Assembly: GCA_030425685.1 (NCBI GenBank)
Contig: JAUIAD010000007.1
Span: forward strand, 1-64,000
Length of the DNA stretch: 64,000 nt
Direction of reading: 5' to 3'
From: Gammaproteobacteria bacterium
GTDB taxonomy: Bacteria > Pseudomonadota > Gammaproteobacteria > Coxiellales > Coxiellaceae
The translations under genes and the position numbers were made by a program. The notes below the pieces were generated by a model that was not told the origin of the DNA, ran no database searches, and worked only from the letters and a program-made list of their open reading frames with translations. Every line of letters begins with the position of its first letter. Position 1 is the first letter of the stretch. This document shows, in pieces, positions 18,098 to 27,218 of this stretch.

Positions 18098-18624
18098 TAT
18101 GAAGCTTGTTGTTTACGTAGTTTATCGAGTTTCTTCACTAAGCGTTGTCTTTTAAGCGGTGAAAGATGATCGATAAAAAGGATACCATTTAAATGATCTG
18201 TTTCATGTTGAATGCATTTAGCCATAAAGCCATCGGCTTCAAAATCTAAATCTTTACCGTGACGATCTTTAGCTTGCACTCTGATTTTTGCCGCGCGTTT
18301 TACTTTAGCAAAAACCATACTTTCGCCTTCGCCTACTGACATGCAGGCTTCTTCTTCAAAAGTTTCGCCGTCTAACACGGTGATGTCTGGGTTGACAAGG
18401 CAAAGAGGTTCGTCCTTATTGGCGGAAAAATCGATAACCGTTGCGTGCGGCGGTTTTTCAATATCAAGTTGAGTAGCGGCCAAGGCAGCGCAGTTGGCTT
18501 GTGCATAATGCGTTTCAAACATATCATCAATTAGTTTTTGAAAGTCGTCGCCAAAGTCTTCAACTTGATAGCCAATAGTTTTCAAGCGGGGATCTGGATA
18601 TTGTAAGATGCGGATAATAGCCAT
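18097..18624 (-). CDS. def: Peptide deformylase with variant motifs
   Basis: Deformylase removes the formyl group from nascent protein N termini. The 175-residue sequence contains motif 3 QHETDHLNG, with the metal-binding His pair and catalytic Glu, and motif 2 EEACMS, supplying the Cys ligand (usual EGCLS). Motif 1 reads CAALAATQ instead of GxGLAAxQ, so both glycines are replaced by alanine. This marks it as a divergent member, probably one of two def genes in the genome; the metal ligands and catalytic Glu are intact, so activity is likely. It precedes lysE with a one-base overlap and follows a tRNA gene. Confidence 0.88.
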   Translation of the reverse strand: MAIIRILQYPDPRLKTIGYQVEDFGDDFQKLIDDMFETHYAQANCAALAATQLDIEKPPHATVIDFSANKDEPLCLVNPDITVLDGETFEEEACMSVGEGESMVFAKVKRAAKIRVQAKDRHGKDLDFEADGFMAKCIQHETDHLNGILFIDHLSPLKRQRLVKKLDKLRKQQAS

Positions 18625-18659
18625 AAGTACTCTTAATTTGTTTTAGTTTATACAACTTG

Positions 18660-18743
18660 TGCCGAGGAGAGGACTTGAACCTCCACGGGGTTGCCCCCAC
18701 AAGCACCTGAAGCTTGCGTGTCTACCAATTTCACCACCTCGGC
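18660..18743 (-). tRNA. tRNA-Leu (anticodon CAG)
   Basis: On the minus strand the acceptor stem GCCGAGG pairs with CCTCGGC. The anticodon stem CAAGC/GCTTG encloses the loop TTCAGGT, giving anticodon CAG. A long variable arm is present, as expected for tRNA-Leu, and the T arm contains GGTTCAAGTCC. The discriminator base is A, and CCA is not encoded after it. Confidence 0.95.
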
Positions 18744-18869
18744 TTTAACGCTATTTATAGTGCCGTAACAGTATATTGTCAACAATATAACCGCCTTCAC
18801 CAAGCTGGATAGGTTAAAATATGATCAGTATAATCTAGTTTTAAGCAAGTTTAAAGGTTAGTAATCAGT

Positions 18870-19535
18870 TTATAGGGTCCAGTCTATGGGGGTTCTGCCT
18901 TGCTCTTTTAGGAACGCATTTGCTTTGGAGAAATGTTTACACCCCAAAAAGCCCCGATGTGCAGATAGGGGGGATGGATGTGGTGCTTTTAGTACTTTGT
19001 GCTTTAATGTATTAATCAAGCTGGATTTCTTTTGCGCAAATGAGCCCCATAGTAGAAAAACAATCTCATTGGGGTGCTCGTTAAGGCTTTTAATGACCTC
19101 GTCGGTAAACGTTTGCCAGCCTAAATTGCCATGTGATTGCGGCTTGCTCGCTTCTACGGTTAGGGTCGCGTTTAAGAGCAGTACGCCTTGCTTGGCCCAT
19201 TTTTCTAAGCAACCATGTTGAGGACGACTAAGCCCTAGGTCGCTCTCTAGCTCTTTATAGATGTTTTGTAGCGACGGAGGAGGTTTTACACCTTCAACCA
19301 CGGAAAAGGACAGTCCGTGCGCCTGACGGGGGCCATGATAGGGGTCTTGGCCAATAATCACAACCTTGACATCCTGATACGGAGTAAACTTTAAAGCATT
19401 AAAGACTTCCGCTTGCGGTGGGTAAATCGTTTTACCCGCGTTGCGTTCATCATGTAAGAAATCCATTATTTTTTGAAAATAGGGTTTCTGCTTTTCTGCA
19501 CCAAGCACAGAAGTCCAGGTTGCTTGTTCACTCAT
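18870..19535 (-). CDS. ung: Uracil-DNA glycosylase
   Basis: This enzyme cuts uracil out of DNA in base-excision repair. The 221-residue protein has the catalytic water-activating loop [18 protein letters not shown] near residue 62, the [10 protein letters not shown] segment, and the C-terminal [15 protein letters not shown], which holds the catalytic His and the minor-groove Leu loop. Length is typical of family 1 UDG. It lies 12 bases after rlpA on the same strand. Confidence 0.96.
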   Translation of the reverse strand: MSEQATWTSVLGAEKQKPYFQKIMDFLHDERNAGKTIYPPQAEVFNALKFTPYQDVKVVIIGQDPYHGPRQAHGLSFSVVEGVKPPPSLQNIYKELESDLGLSRPQHGCLEKWAKQGVLLLNATLTVEASKPQSHGNLGWQTFTDEVIKSLNEHPNEIVFLLWGSFAQKKSSLINTLKHKVLKAPHPSPLSAHRGFLGCKHFSKANAFLKEQGRTPIDWTL

Positions 19536-19547
19536 GTTTATTCCAAA

Positions 19548-20387
19548 TTAGCTGATAACGGTGACTGGTTCACCTAATCCTAGGCGCCTTAACAGATGAT
19601 GCAGTTTATCAGATTCTCCAGTTGCCGTCACAGGGCCAATTTCAACATGATAAATTTGCCCTTGTGCTTCGTAGGATTTCTTTATTCGTACAGGTTTTGT
19701 CGTTAAGTGCTGCAAGCGATACTTTAAGCGCTTGGCATTACTTTGATGGCGAAAAACGCCTACCTGTAAATAGAGTTTAGGCGCATAAGATGCTTGTGCA
19801 TAATGCAAATAATGGGGGCGTGATTTTTTTGCGTAATAATGACGCTGTGGGCGGCGATGATGGTGATAATTAATCGCATCAACTTCTACTAAAGCGGTGC
19901 CTTTGCGCGCGTACCCTAGTTTTTTCGCTGCAGCATAGGAAAGGTCAATAATGCGGTGTCGTTCAAAAGGGCCGCGATCATTGACTTTAACAATAACGGA
20001 TCGGCCATTTTCAAGATTTCTAACACGGACGTACGTTGGGATAGGTAGTATCTTGCTGGCAGCAGTCATCGCAAACATATTGTAGCGCTCGCCAGTTGAG
20101 GTCTTTCTGCCATGAAATTTTCTGCCGTACCATGATGCAATACCGCGTTGTTTAAAGTGCTTGGAGCTGCGTAAGACGTAATAACGCTTACCGCGCACAA
20201 CATAAGAGCGTGGATTAGCGTATTTGCTTTTAGCAAGTGGGTGAGGAACCGGATTCCGTATCTTTTTGGCATTGATACGATATTGCGGAGGACCATCTCT
20301 GGTTTCCGTGGCGCACGCATTTAAAAAGAAAATAGGAAGACTAATAATAAATGCACTTATTAATCGACAAAGTAATTTAACTGGCAT
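19548..20387 (-). CDS. rlpA: RlpA-type septal lytic transglycosylase lipoprotein
   Basis: The 279-residue protein starts with a lipoprotein signal ending in FFLNAC (Cys about residue 25). A double-psi beta-barrel follows (about residues 80-175) with ASWYGRKFHGRKTSTGE and VKVNDRGPF, the conserved RlpA core including the catalytic Asp. A SPOR domain (about 200-275) binds denuded peptidoglycan at the septum. RlpA cleaves naked glycan strands and helps daughter-cell separation. The linker is rich in His, Arg and Tyr. It is upstream of ung on the same strand. Confidence 0.93.
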   Translation of the reverse strand: MPVKLLCRLISAFIISLPIFFLNACATETRDGPPQYRINAKKIRNPVPHPLAKSKYANPRSYVVRGKRYYVLRSSKHFKQRGIASWYGRKFHGRKTSTGERYNMFAMTAASKILPIPTYVRVRNLENGRSVIVKVNDRGPFERHRIIDLSYAAAKKLGYARKGTALVEVDAINYHHHRRPQRHYYAKKSRPHYLHYAQASYAPKLYLQVGVFRHQSNAKRLKYRLQHLTTKPVRIKKSYEAQGQIYHVEIGPVTATGESDKLHHLLRRLGLGEPVTVIS

Positions 20388-20574
20388 TTAGAAAATCCTT
20401 AGTGTAATTTCATAACTACTCAGCGATTAGCAGCGTACGTCCTTCTACAAGAGTTATGCTTAAAGCGGAATAGTTACGCAACTCTAAATAATATGTTACC
20501 GGAATGGCGCGAGAAAGAGCAAGTTGATCACTTAAAATAGAGCAAATATTTTTCAAATTTAATGGAGCCTTAAG

Positions 20575-21321
20575 GTGAGTGAATTAGAATACGTTTATGG
20601 GTACCATGCGATAAAAGCGCTGTTAACAACTCAGCCAGAAAACGTGCAAGAATTGCTATTGCAAACGGGGCGCGAGGACGAAAAATTATCAGAGATTTCG
20701 GCGCTAGCAAAGAAAGAAAATAAGCGCATCAGCCGCGTCAACCGCAAAGACTTAGAAAAGCTAGTTGGTGCAAATTTGTCCCATCAAGGTGTGGTGGCAA
20801 AATGCCATGCTTTTAAAGGATTTGATGAATCAGCTTTGCCTAGTTTTTTATCCGATGAAACGGGATCTACATTGCTATTGATTTTAGATGGTGTGCAGGA
20901 CCCGCATAATCTCGGTGCCTGTTTGCGAAGTGCTAATGCGTTTGGTGTTAACGTGGTTATTGCACCAAAAGATCGTGCGGTAGGTATTACGCCTGTCGTG
21001 CGCAAAGTCGCTTGTGGTGCTGCTTCAGTAACGCCTTTTATTGCCGTTACTAATTTAGCGCGCACTTTACGTTGGTTACAAGAGCAAGGCGTTTGGTTAG
21101 TTGGCACAGAAGCGCAAGCGGAGTCAAATTTGGCGGAAATTGATTTAACAGGAAATATTGCGATTGTTATGGGCAGTGAAGGGCAGGGAATGCGACGCTT
21201 AACGCGTAAGCATTGTGATTTTTTAGCGAATATTCCTATGTGTGGTTCTGTTGCTAGTTTAAATGTCTCTGTTGCCACGGCGATTTGTTTGTATGAGGTT
21301 AGTCGGCAGCGCAGTCATTAA
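20575..21321 (+). CDS. rlmB: 23S rRNA 2'-O-methyltransferase RlmB (TrmH family)
   Basis: RlmB methylates the 2'-OH of G2251 in 23S rRNA. The 248-residue protein has an N-terminal substrate-binding domain (YGYHAIKALL, VNRKDLEKL, LSHQGVVAKC) and a C-terminal SPOUT knot with VQDPHNLGACLRSANAFGV, VMGSEGQGMRRL and MCGSVASLNVSVATAICLYE, which bind S-adenosylmethionine. The GTG start is supported by GGAG seven bases upstream. Length is normal. Confidence 0.94.
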   Translation: MSELEYVYGYHAIKALLTTQPENVQELLLQTGREDEKLSEISALAKKENKRISRVNRKDLEKLVGANLSHQGVVAKCHAFKGFDESALPSFLSDETGSTLLLILDGVQDPHNLGACLRSANAFGVNVVIAPKDRAVGITPVVRKVACGAASVTPFIAVTNLARTLRWLQEQGVWLVGTEAQAESNLAEIDLTGNIAIVMGSEGQGMRRLTRKHCDFLANIPMCGSVASLNVSVATAICLYEVSRQRSH

Positions 21322-21544
21322 CTTTTGTTCTGAGTATGTTGCTAAAGCTCTTCTGATACTTTGATAAGCAATACCCTCAAAATGTACTTGATTATGCCTT
21401 TGTGAGGTCAGGCAACCCATATATTCACCTGAAATAAAGCATATTTATCATTTTTTATTGCAATGACTTTTAAGGTTAGTTTAATTTGCATGTGATCTAA
21501 TGCTTTTTTAAATTATAAGCATATAAATAGAAAGTTGTACCGTT

Positions 21545-22627
21545 ATGAGAAAAGACAAAAAGAATACCCCAGATGACAGCTGTGAGGATTTTACTAGATA
21601 TCTACATGCTGCTCGTCATCACCCCAGTCATGATTTTCTAAATGGACATAAAGATCTTCACATCAAGATGATGTACATTCTTTTTGAATGGTTGTTTCAT
21701 GTAGCTGTAGACCAAAAGCTATCTTTGGCAGAGTGCTTTCGTTCTTATAATTACTTAAGACGTTTTATGTCTATCTATGCAGGCGATAAGGAAGATACAG
21801 GTATTACTAGGGATCAATTACAAGGCTATGGTGTTGCGGCAATGGCGTTATCATCTTTGTATGAAGAAAATGATTATGAAACACGCTTTCCCATGAGATA
21901 TAGCTTTTGCGCATACATAACAGAAGATGTTTACACCAAGCAACAAGTAAGGGGGTTTCAAAGAATAATAACTGAAAAGTTGGACTACAATTTAATTGTT
22001 ACAACCGAGCTTGATTGGTTAGAGTTTTTTTCATTTTATTATTTTAAGCTCATCAAGAAGGATAAAAATCTTAATTCGTTACAGTTTAATGTTTCAGCTT
22101 TTGAGAAGGTTAATGAGGCAAGTTACCGTGCGTTATGTCGCCAGTTGACCATTATCGTTTTGATGTTTGATAAAACAGTTTCTCAAACGCCCGCTTATGG
22201 TTTGGCTTTTTCATTATTAGTTAAGCACTTTAATATTTACGATTTTGAAGAGTTTCTAAAAAATATAGGGTTATCTAGCTCTCAGGGAAAGATGGTTATT
22301 ACTGCATTTAAACGATGTCACTCTAGTGTCACAGGGATTCTTAATAGTGATCGATATAAAGAAATTGCAGAGAGTTTGCTTGCAATGGAAAAGAAAGATG
22401 GTGAGATCAATTTAGAGATTAAATTTGATGATAAAGGTAGTTACAGAGCCGAGAGGGAGTATGTTGGATCAGTTGAAACAAGCGATATAGGAAGTAATAG
22501 TGCAATTGTTTCTGCTGTTCAAATAGAAGAATTTGGTGTGTGGGCCAAGGTAGAAAAATCTGAGGTTAGAGAGCAAAAAGGACAGCGATCCCATAAAAAA
22601 TCCGAATCTTCTTGTGTGATTCTCTAG
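21545..22627 (+). CDS. Cyclin-fold protein with C-terminal CAAX prenylation motif
   Basis: This 360-residue protein resembles eukaryotic A/B-type cyclins. Residues 14-160 align by eye with the N-terminal cyclin box: MMYILFEWL (42-50) for MRAILVDWL, YNYLRRFMS (68-76) for VNYIDRFLS, DQLQGYGVAAMALSSLYEE (90-108) for GKLQLVGTAAMLLASKFEE, and AYITEDVYTKQQV then EKLDYNL. Residues about 180-265 follow the cyclin C-terminal box pattern (LMFDKTVSQTPAYGLAFSLL). The hydrophobic docking patch (M42, I45, L46, W49) is kept, while the lysine of the GKLQ motif is Gln91. The tail is basic and ends in CVIL, a CAAX box expected to be geranylgeranylated in a eukaryotic cell. There is no signal peptide. It is probably a secreted effector mimicking a host cyclin and anchored to a membrane; binding to a kinase is untested. 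No strong ribosome binding site is seen. Confidence 0.8.
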   Translation: MRKDKKNTPDDSCEDFTRYLHAARHHPSHDFLNGHKDLHIKMMYILFEWLFHVAVDQKLSLAECFRSYNYLRRFMSIYAGDKEDTGITRDQLQGYGVAAMALSSLYEENDYETRFPMRYSFCAYITEDVYTKQQVRGFQRIITEKLDYNLIVTTELDWLEFFSFYYFKLIKKDKNLNSLQFNVSAFEKVNEASYRALCRQLTIIVLMFDKTVSQTPAYGLAFSLLVKHFNIYDFEEFLKNIGLSSSQGKMVITAFKRCHSSVTGILNSDRYKEIAESLLAMEKKDGEINLEIKFDDKGSYRAEREYVGSVETSDIGSNSAIVSAVQIEEFGVWAKVEKSEVREQKGQRSHKKSESSCVIL

Positions 22628-22758
22628 GTTTTAGGTCAAGGTCTGGAGAAAACGATCGGTAAATGGAGCCGGGCAGCGCATAAACTTATATCCCATGGTT
22701 TAATTAAACCTTAATATAGAGCTGGCATAATTCCTCTTAGATTGAATGAGGAGTTGGT

Positions 22759-23955
22759 ATGAGAAAAGAAACTAAAAAAATAACACCGCCTGTTAGTATA
22801 TTAATATCTACCTTAGAGAATGCTTCAAGTAAGGTTAAAGCATGTCTCTTGTCATTACCCGAAGAAGTTTCTGAAGCTGCTTCACAAGAGCGTATGCAAA
22901 ATGTTTATTTTGATTGTAATGTTATCGCACAGCTGGAGATGAGCCTTGCACAAGAGCCGCCTGTAATTAATCGTGGTTGTTTTATCGTTAGCAAAAGTCA
23001 GAAAGCCTTATTTAAAATGTTGTTTCCTGATAATGGTAGCCGCGATTTTCTGGTGGATTATCCCGTTGAAGTTGCTGGTGCTATAAACTCATTACAACGG
23101 CTTTGCAAGCACTGTTATACAAGGCAAGAATGCTTTAATCTATTTGTTACTGAAATAGAAGCATTGAATCAGCCGACGCGCTCACGATCAAATACATTTC
23201 CACTGAGTCAAAATTTTTATTTATCTATTGTCAATCGCCATTCTGAAAAGTTGTCTGCTGCAATAAGATTTTTAGAACTTGCTGCATACAGTGGTCATGC
23301 AGATGCTGTTTTGATTATAGGTAGGGCTAAGTTATTTAGACGGGTTGTCTGGCAAGATAAAATATATCAAAAACAATACCCCTATGATGAAAAGGGCGGA
23401 GTTAAATTATTAACCGATTTGGTTGAGAGCAAGCGCTGTCACATTGCTGCAAATGCGTTGGCTGCTTACTATTTATGGATTTGTGATATACCTAAAGCAG
23501 TTGAGTGGCTTATTATCGCTTGTGAGTGTGGTTGTAAAAGTATTGCACCAGAAAAGTTGCAAGATTTATTTGCTAACGGCTATGAATCTGAATTCGGTGA
23601 CCGCTATTTGTATGCAGAAAACAAGGCATTACGAAAGCAGCTTTTGGGTAAATTTGCAGAGCACAATGTTAAAAGAGCTATGAGTGCACTAGGGGGGGAT
23701 GCTAAAGAGACTCCGCAGCAGAGTATGCAAGTTGAAAACCCTTTTGCTTGGGTTGAAAAAATACTCGATGGTAAAGAAAGTGAGCAAAAAGAGTCATCTT
23801 CGCTGTCAGCAAGCGGTAAGAGAAGTTATTTGGCAGTTGCAACTGATAGGCATGGTCTTATGGGTAGGAGGGCATATCTGCGTACTGTAAGTACTTGCAG
23901 CGACGATACCTCAACACAGAAGCATAAACTACGATCACAATCGTTGCACCAGTAA
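22759..23955 (+). CDS. Orphan protein with Sel1/TPR-like segment
   Basis: This 398-residue protein is not assigned to a named family. Residues about 160-275 look like Sel1 or TPR helical pairs (LSAAIRFLELAAYSGHADAV, then VEWLIIACECGCKSI), which usually bind other proteins. The first 140 residues are Cys-containing and helical, and the last 80 are Ser/Lys-rich and probably disordered. The start ATG has GAGGAG upstream. Its first residues (MRKETKKITP) resemble those of the cyclin-like protein before it (MRKDKKNTP), and it lies 131 bases downstream on the same strand. It may be a partner effector; function unknown. Confidence 0.62.
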   Translation: MRKETKKITPPVSILISTLENASSKVKACLLSLPEEVSEAASQERMQNVYFDCNVIAQLEMSLAQEPPVINRGCFIVSKSQKALFKMLFPDNGSRDFLVDYPVEVAGAINSLQRLCKHCYTRQECFNLFVTEIEALNQPTRSRSNTFPLSQNFYLSIVNRHSEKLSAAIRFLELAAYSGHADAVLIIGRAKLFRRVVWQDKIYQKQYPYDEKGGVKLLTDLVESKRCHIAANALAAYYLWICDIPKAVEWLIIACECGCKSIAPEKLQDLFANGYESEFGDRYLYAENKALRKQLLGKFAEHNVKRAMSALGGDAKETPQQSMQVENPFAWVEKILDGKESEQKESSSLSASGKRSYLAVATDRHGLMGRRAYLRTVSTCSDDTSTQKHKLRSQSLHQ

Positions 23956-24050
23956 AAGTATAGCCAAAAATTTTCTATCAAACTGAAATTAATATGATAC
24001 AATCTTCGTCTTAATCTTACGCTATGGAATTTTAATGGAGTTAATAGGCT

Positions 24051-25310
24051 ATGCTGGATGAATTAAAGCACCGTGAACGTGCAGGACAAGCAATTCGTGT
24101 TGGTTTGGTTGGCGCAGGAGCAATGGGTTTAGGTATTGCTTGGCAAATTGCGAAAACACCGGGCATGGAACTTGCTTTTGTTGCTGACTTAAATTTAGAA
24201 GCTGCAAATAAAGCGCAACAGGTGTACGGCAAAGAAACTGCTTTATATACCAGTGCGGATGAAGCTTTGGATGATGAAAAACTAAAGTTTGATGTTTTAG
24301 TTGAATCGACAAACTCAATTGGACCTGCAGCACGTTTTTGCTTAAAAGCGATTGAGCGCAAGGCGCATGTTATTCTCATGAATGCTGAAGTTGATTTGGT
24401 ACTAGGCCCATACTTGCAACAACGCGCTAAAGAGCAAGGTGTTGTTGTAACTAGTGATGCGGGTGATCAACACGGCGTTTTAATGCGCATGATTGATGAA
24501 ATTGACATGTGGGGATTTGATATTACACAAGCGGGTAATATCAAAGGATTTCTAGATCGTTATGCAACTGCCGATAGTAAACGTGAGATTGCCAAACAGT
24601 TAAACCTTAATTTAATTCAGTGTGTTGCTTATACCGATGGCACCAAATTAAATATTGAAATGGCGCTAATTGCCAATGCGGCTAACTTAACCCCTTTTAC
24701 GCCAGGCATGCAGGGCCCTAAAGCCGACCATGTCGCTGAGTCTTTAGATTTGTTTAACTTTGATGCCTATCAAGGTCAGGGGCGAATCGATTATCTGTTG
24801 GGTGCGCAACCTGGTGGTGGTGTGTATGTGATTGGTCATTGTGATGATGCCTTTCAAGCAGATTACTTGAAATATTATAAGGTGCAAAATAAGGGACCTT
24901 ATTATCTTTTTTATCGCCCTTATCACTTATGTCATTTAGAAACTACGCGTGCTATTGCTTTAGCAGCATTGTGGGGCAAGTCTGTTTTAACCCCTAAATA
25001 CGGCCGATTAACCGATGTTTATACGTACGCCAAACAGCCGCTGCAATCGGGCACTGAAATTGGCCATGGTATTGGCGGTGACGAAGTTTATGGTCTAGTG
25101 AATACGACTGCAGTCGCTGACGCCAATAACCATTTCCCAATAGGTTTATTGGAAGCTGAGAAAGGCAAGGCAAAACCACGCATAACGCGTCAACTTGAAC
25201 GTGATGAGATTGTTACGTGGAATGACGTTGATATGCCGCAAACAGAACTCTTTCAGCTTTATCAAAAGCAGTCTGAGTTGCTAAAAGCATCTACGCTAGA
25301 AACTGTTTAA
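24051..25310 (+). CDS. NAD(P)-dependent oxidoreductase with C-terminal SAF domain
   Basis: The 419-residue protein opens with a Rossmann fold (GLVGAGAMGLGIAW, residues 18-31) like homoserine dehydrogenases and ends with an SAF domain (about 330-390) containing TYAKQPLQSGTEIGHGIGGD and FPIGLLEAE. A middle catalytic part includes SDAGDQHGVLMRMIDE and YRPYHLCHLETTRA. Proteins of this type are found in surface-sugar or secondary-metabolite clusters, but their substrate is mostly unknown. It precedes an asparagine synthetase by 15 bases, so the two probably act in one pathway, possibly amidation of an acid made by this enzyme; that step is inference. Confidence 0.75.
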   Translation: MLDELKHRERAGQAIRVGLVGAGAMGLGIAWQIAKTPGMELAFVADLNLEAANKAQQVYGKETALYTSADEALDDEKLKFDVLVESTNSIGPAARFCLKAIERKAHVILMNAEVDLVLGPYLQQRAKEQGVVVTSDAGDQHGVLMRMIDEIDMWGFDITQAGNIKGFLDRYATADSKREIAKQLNLNLIQCVAYTDGTKLNIEMALIANAANLTPFTPGMQGPKADHVAESLDLFNFDAYQGQGRIDYLLGAQPGGGVYVIGHCDDAFQADYLKYYKVQNKGPYYLFYRPYHLCHLETTRAIALAALWGKSVLTPKYGRLTDVYTYAKQPLQSGTEIGHGIGGDEVYGLVNTTAVADANNHFPIGLLEAEKGKAKPRITRQLERDEIVTWNDVDMPQTELFQLYQKQSELLKASTLETV

Positions 25311-25325
25311 GGACGTCACCCTCTA

Positions 25326-27218
25326 ATGTGTGGCATTTTTGGTTTTTTGGGCTTTGATGATCATCACTTGCTAAAGCAAATGGCAGCAAGTATTGATCAT
25401 CGAGGCCCTGATAGTCAGGGTTTTTATTCCCACGATGCATTTTCTATGGGGATGTGCCGCCTAAGTATTATTGATCTTGCTGGTGGTGATCAACCTATCT
25501 TTAACGAAGATAAGACCATTGCAGTTTGCTATAACGGTGAAATTTATAATTACGTTGAGTTGCGTGATCAGTTAAAAAGTCTTGGCCATGTTTTCTCTAC
25601 TCATACTGATACCGAAGTTATTGTCCATGCTTATGAGCAGTGGGGCTATGATTGCTTGCAATACTTTAATGGTATGTTTGCTTTTGCGCTTTATGATGTT
25701 AAAAAAGAGCAAGTGTTTTTAGTAAGAGATCGTAGTGGCCAAAAGCCATTGTATTTTTATCATCAAGATGGTCGCTTTGTTTTTAGTTCAGAAATAAAAG
25801 CTATTTTAAAAGCCGACTTTATTCCACGCGCTGTTAATGAAACAGCAATTGATGCCTATTTAACGCTGCGTTATGTTCCTGAGCCTAGCACGATGTTTAA
25901 GAATATTGTGACCTTGCCAGCAGCGCATTACCTAGTGATCGATAGTAAAAATAAAATCGATATACGGCGTTATTGGGATATTAAACTGTGTGCTAAAGGA
26001 GAGTATTTATCGGTTAAGGATTCCATTTTGCAAGTGGAAGCACAGCTTAAACGAGCGGTACGTTTAACAATGCGCAGCGATGTTCCTGTCGGTGCTTACT
26101 TGAGTGCTGGCATTGACTCCAGTTTATTGGTCGCCTTAATGTGCCAAGACCATGATAATGTAAATACGTATTCAATTGGTTTTAATTCTTCTATTGATGA
26201 AACTGGATTTGCAAAAGAGACGGCGAATTTATTAGGCACCAACCACCATGAGATCCATTGTGGTCCCGAAGATATTAGTTTATTACCAAAGGTTATTTAC
26301 CATATGGACCGACCGGTTGGTGATGCTTTAATTATTGCTTTTTATAAATTGGCTGAGCTTGCTAGTCGTGATGTCAAAGTTGTGTTAAGTGGTGAAGGAG
26401 CGGACGAGATTTTCGCTGGCTACCAGTTTCATAAGGTTATGCAGATTTTTAATTTATATTCTCGCCTTATGCCAAATGTTCTTCATCGTGGATTGATGGT
26501 GCCGGTGTTAAAACTCATGCCGGTATGGTTGTTAAATGCTTTCTTTTCGTTTCCAGCTGGGCTAGGTAAGCAAGGTAAAAATCATTTCGTCGAATATTTT
26601 AAAAATTTTTCGCGCCAATCGGCATTTAGCAATTACATATCGCTAAAAACCTTGTGGCGTAAGGACGCTCGTGCTTCGCTCTATTCAAATCAATATCAGG
26701 GCTATTTAAATGATCATTGGATGCCTGAGGTTCGTGATAGTAGCGGCCATTTTCTCGATGTATTGTTGAAATTACAATGGGATGAATGGTTGCAAGACTG
26801 GGCGATAATCCGTCAGGATAAAAATACCATGGCGCATTCTTTAGAAGTAAGGTTGCCGTTTTTAGATCATGAACTGATTGAATTAGGTTTTAAAATTTCT
26901 CCCAAGCTAAAAGCCTCTTTATTTAAAGATAAAATTATCGAGCGCCAAGTTGCGCAGAAGATATTGCCAAAGCAAGTGGTTAAACGCAAAAAACAACCTT
27001 TTTACTTTCCCGTTAAATATTTTTATGAGTCTAAGCAGTTTAATGATCTCGTAAAATTAACGCTTAATAAGAAACAGATTCTAAAGCGCGGTTATTTTAA
27101 CCCTGATTATATACAGGGTTTGCTAACAAAAATGCAAACAAGAGAGTTTATTTACCTTAAGCAAGTTGTCTCATTGGTGATTTTAGAGCTTTGGCATATG
27201 GAATTTATTGATACCTAA
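25326..27218 (+). CDS. asnB: Glutamine-hydrolysing asparagine synthetase family protein
   Basis: The 630-residue protein begins MCGIFGFLG, so Cys2 becomes the N-terminal nucleophile of the glutaminase domain (residues 1-200; HRGPDSQG, YNGEIYNY). The synthetase domain (about 230-600) has the ATP PP-loop LSAGIDSSLL and GEGADEIFAGY. It transfers ammonia from glutamine to an acyl-adenylate, classically aspartate. Members of this length also amidate cell-surface sugars or other carboxylates, and the coupling to the SAF-domain oxidoreductase 15 bases upstream raises that option. Its stop overlaps the end of the convergent outer-membrane gene by 4 bases. Confidence 0.88.
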   Translation: MCGIFGFLGFDDHHLLKQMAASIDHRGPDSQGFYSHDAFSMGMCRLSIIDLAGGDQPIFNEDKTIAVCYNGEIYNYVELRDQLKSLGHVFSTHTDTEVIVHAYEQWGYDCLQYFNGMFAFALYDVKKEQVFLVRDRSGQKPLYFYHQDGRFVFSSEIKAILKADFIPRAVNETAIDAYLTLRYVPEPSTMFKNIVTLPAAHYLVIDSKNKIDIRRYWDIKLCAKGEYLSVKDSILQVEAQLKRAVRLTMRSDVPVGAYLSAGIDSSLLVALMCQDHDNVNTYSIGFNSSIDETGFAKETANLLGTNHHEIHCGPEDISLLPKVIYHMDRPVGDALIIAFYKLAELASRDVKVVLSGEGADEIFAGYQFHKVMQIFNLYSRLMPNVLHRGLMVPVLKLMPVWLLNAFFSFPAGLGKQGKNHFVEYFKNFSRQSAFSNYISLKTLWRKDARASLYSNQYQGYLNDHWMPEVRDSSGHFLDVLLKLQWDEWLQDWAIIRQDKNTMAHSLEVRLPFLDHELIELGFKISPKLKASLFKDKIIERQVAQKILPKQVVKRKKQPFYFPVKYFYESKQFNDLVKLTLNKKQILKRGYFNPDYIQGLLTKMQTREFIYLKQVVSLVILELWHMEFIDT

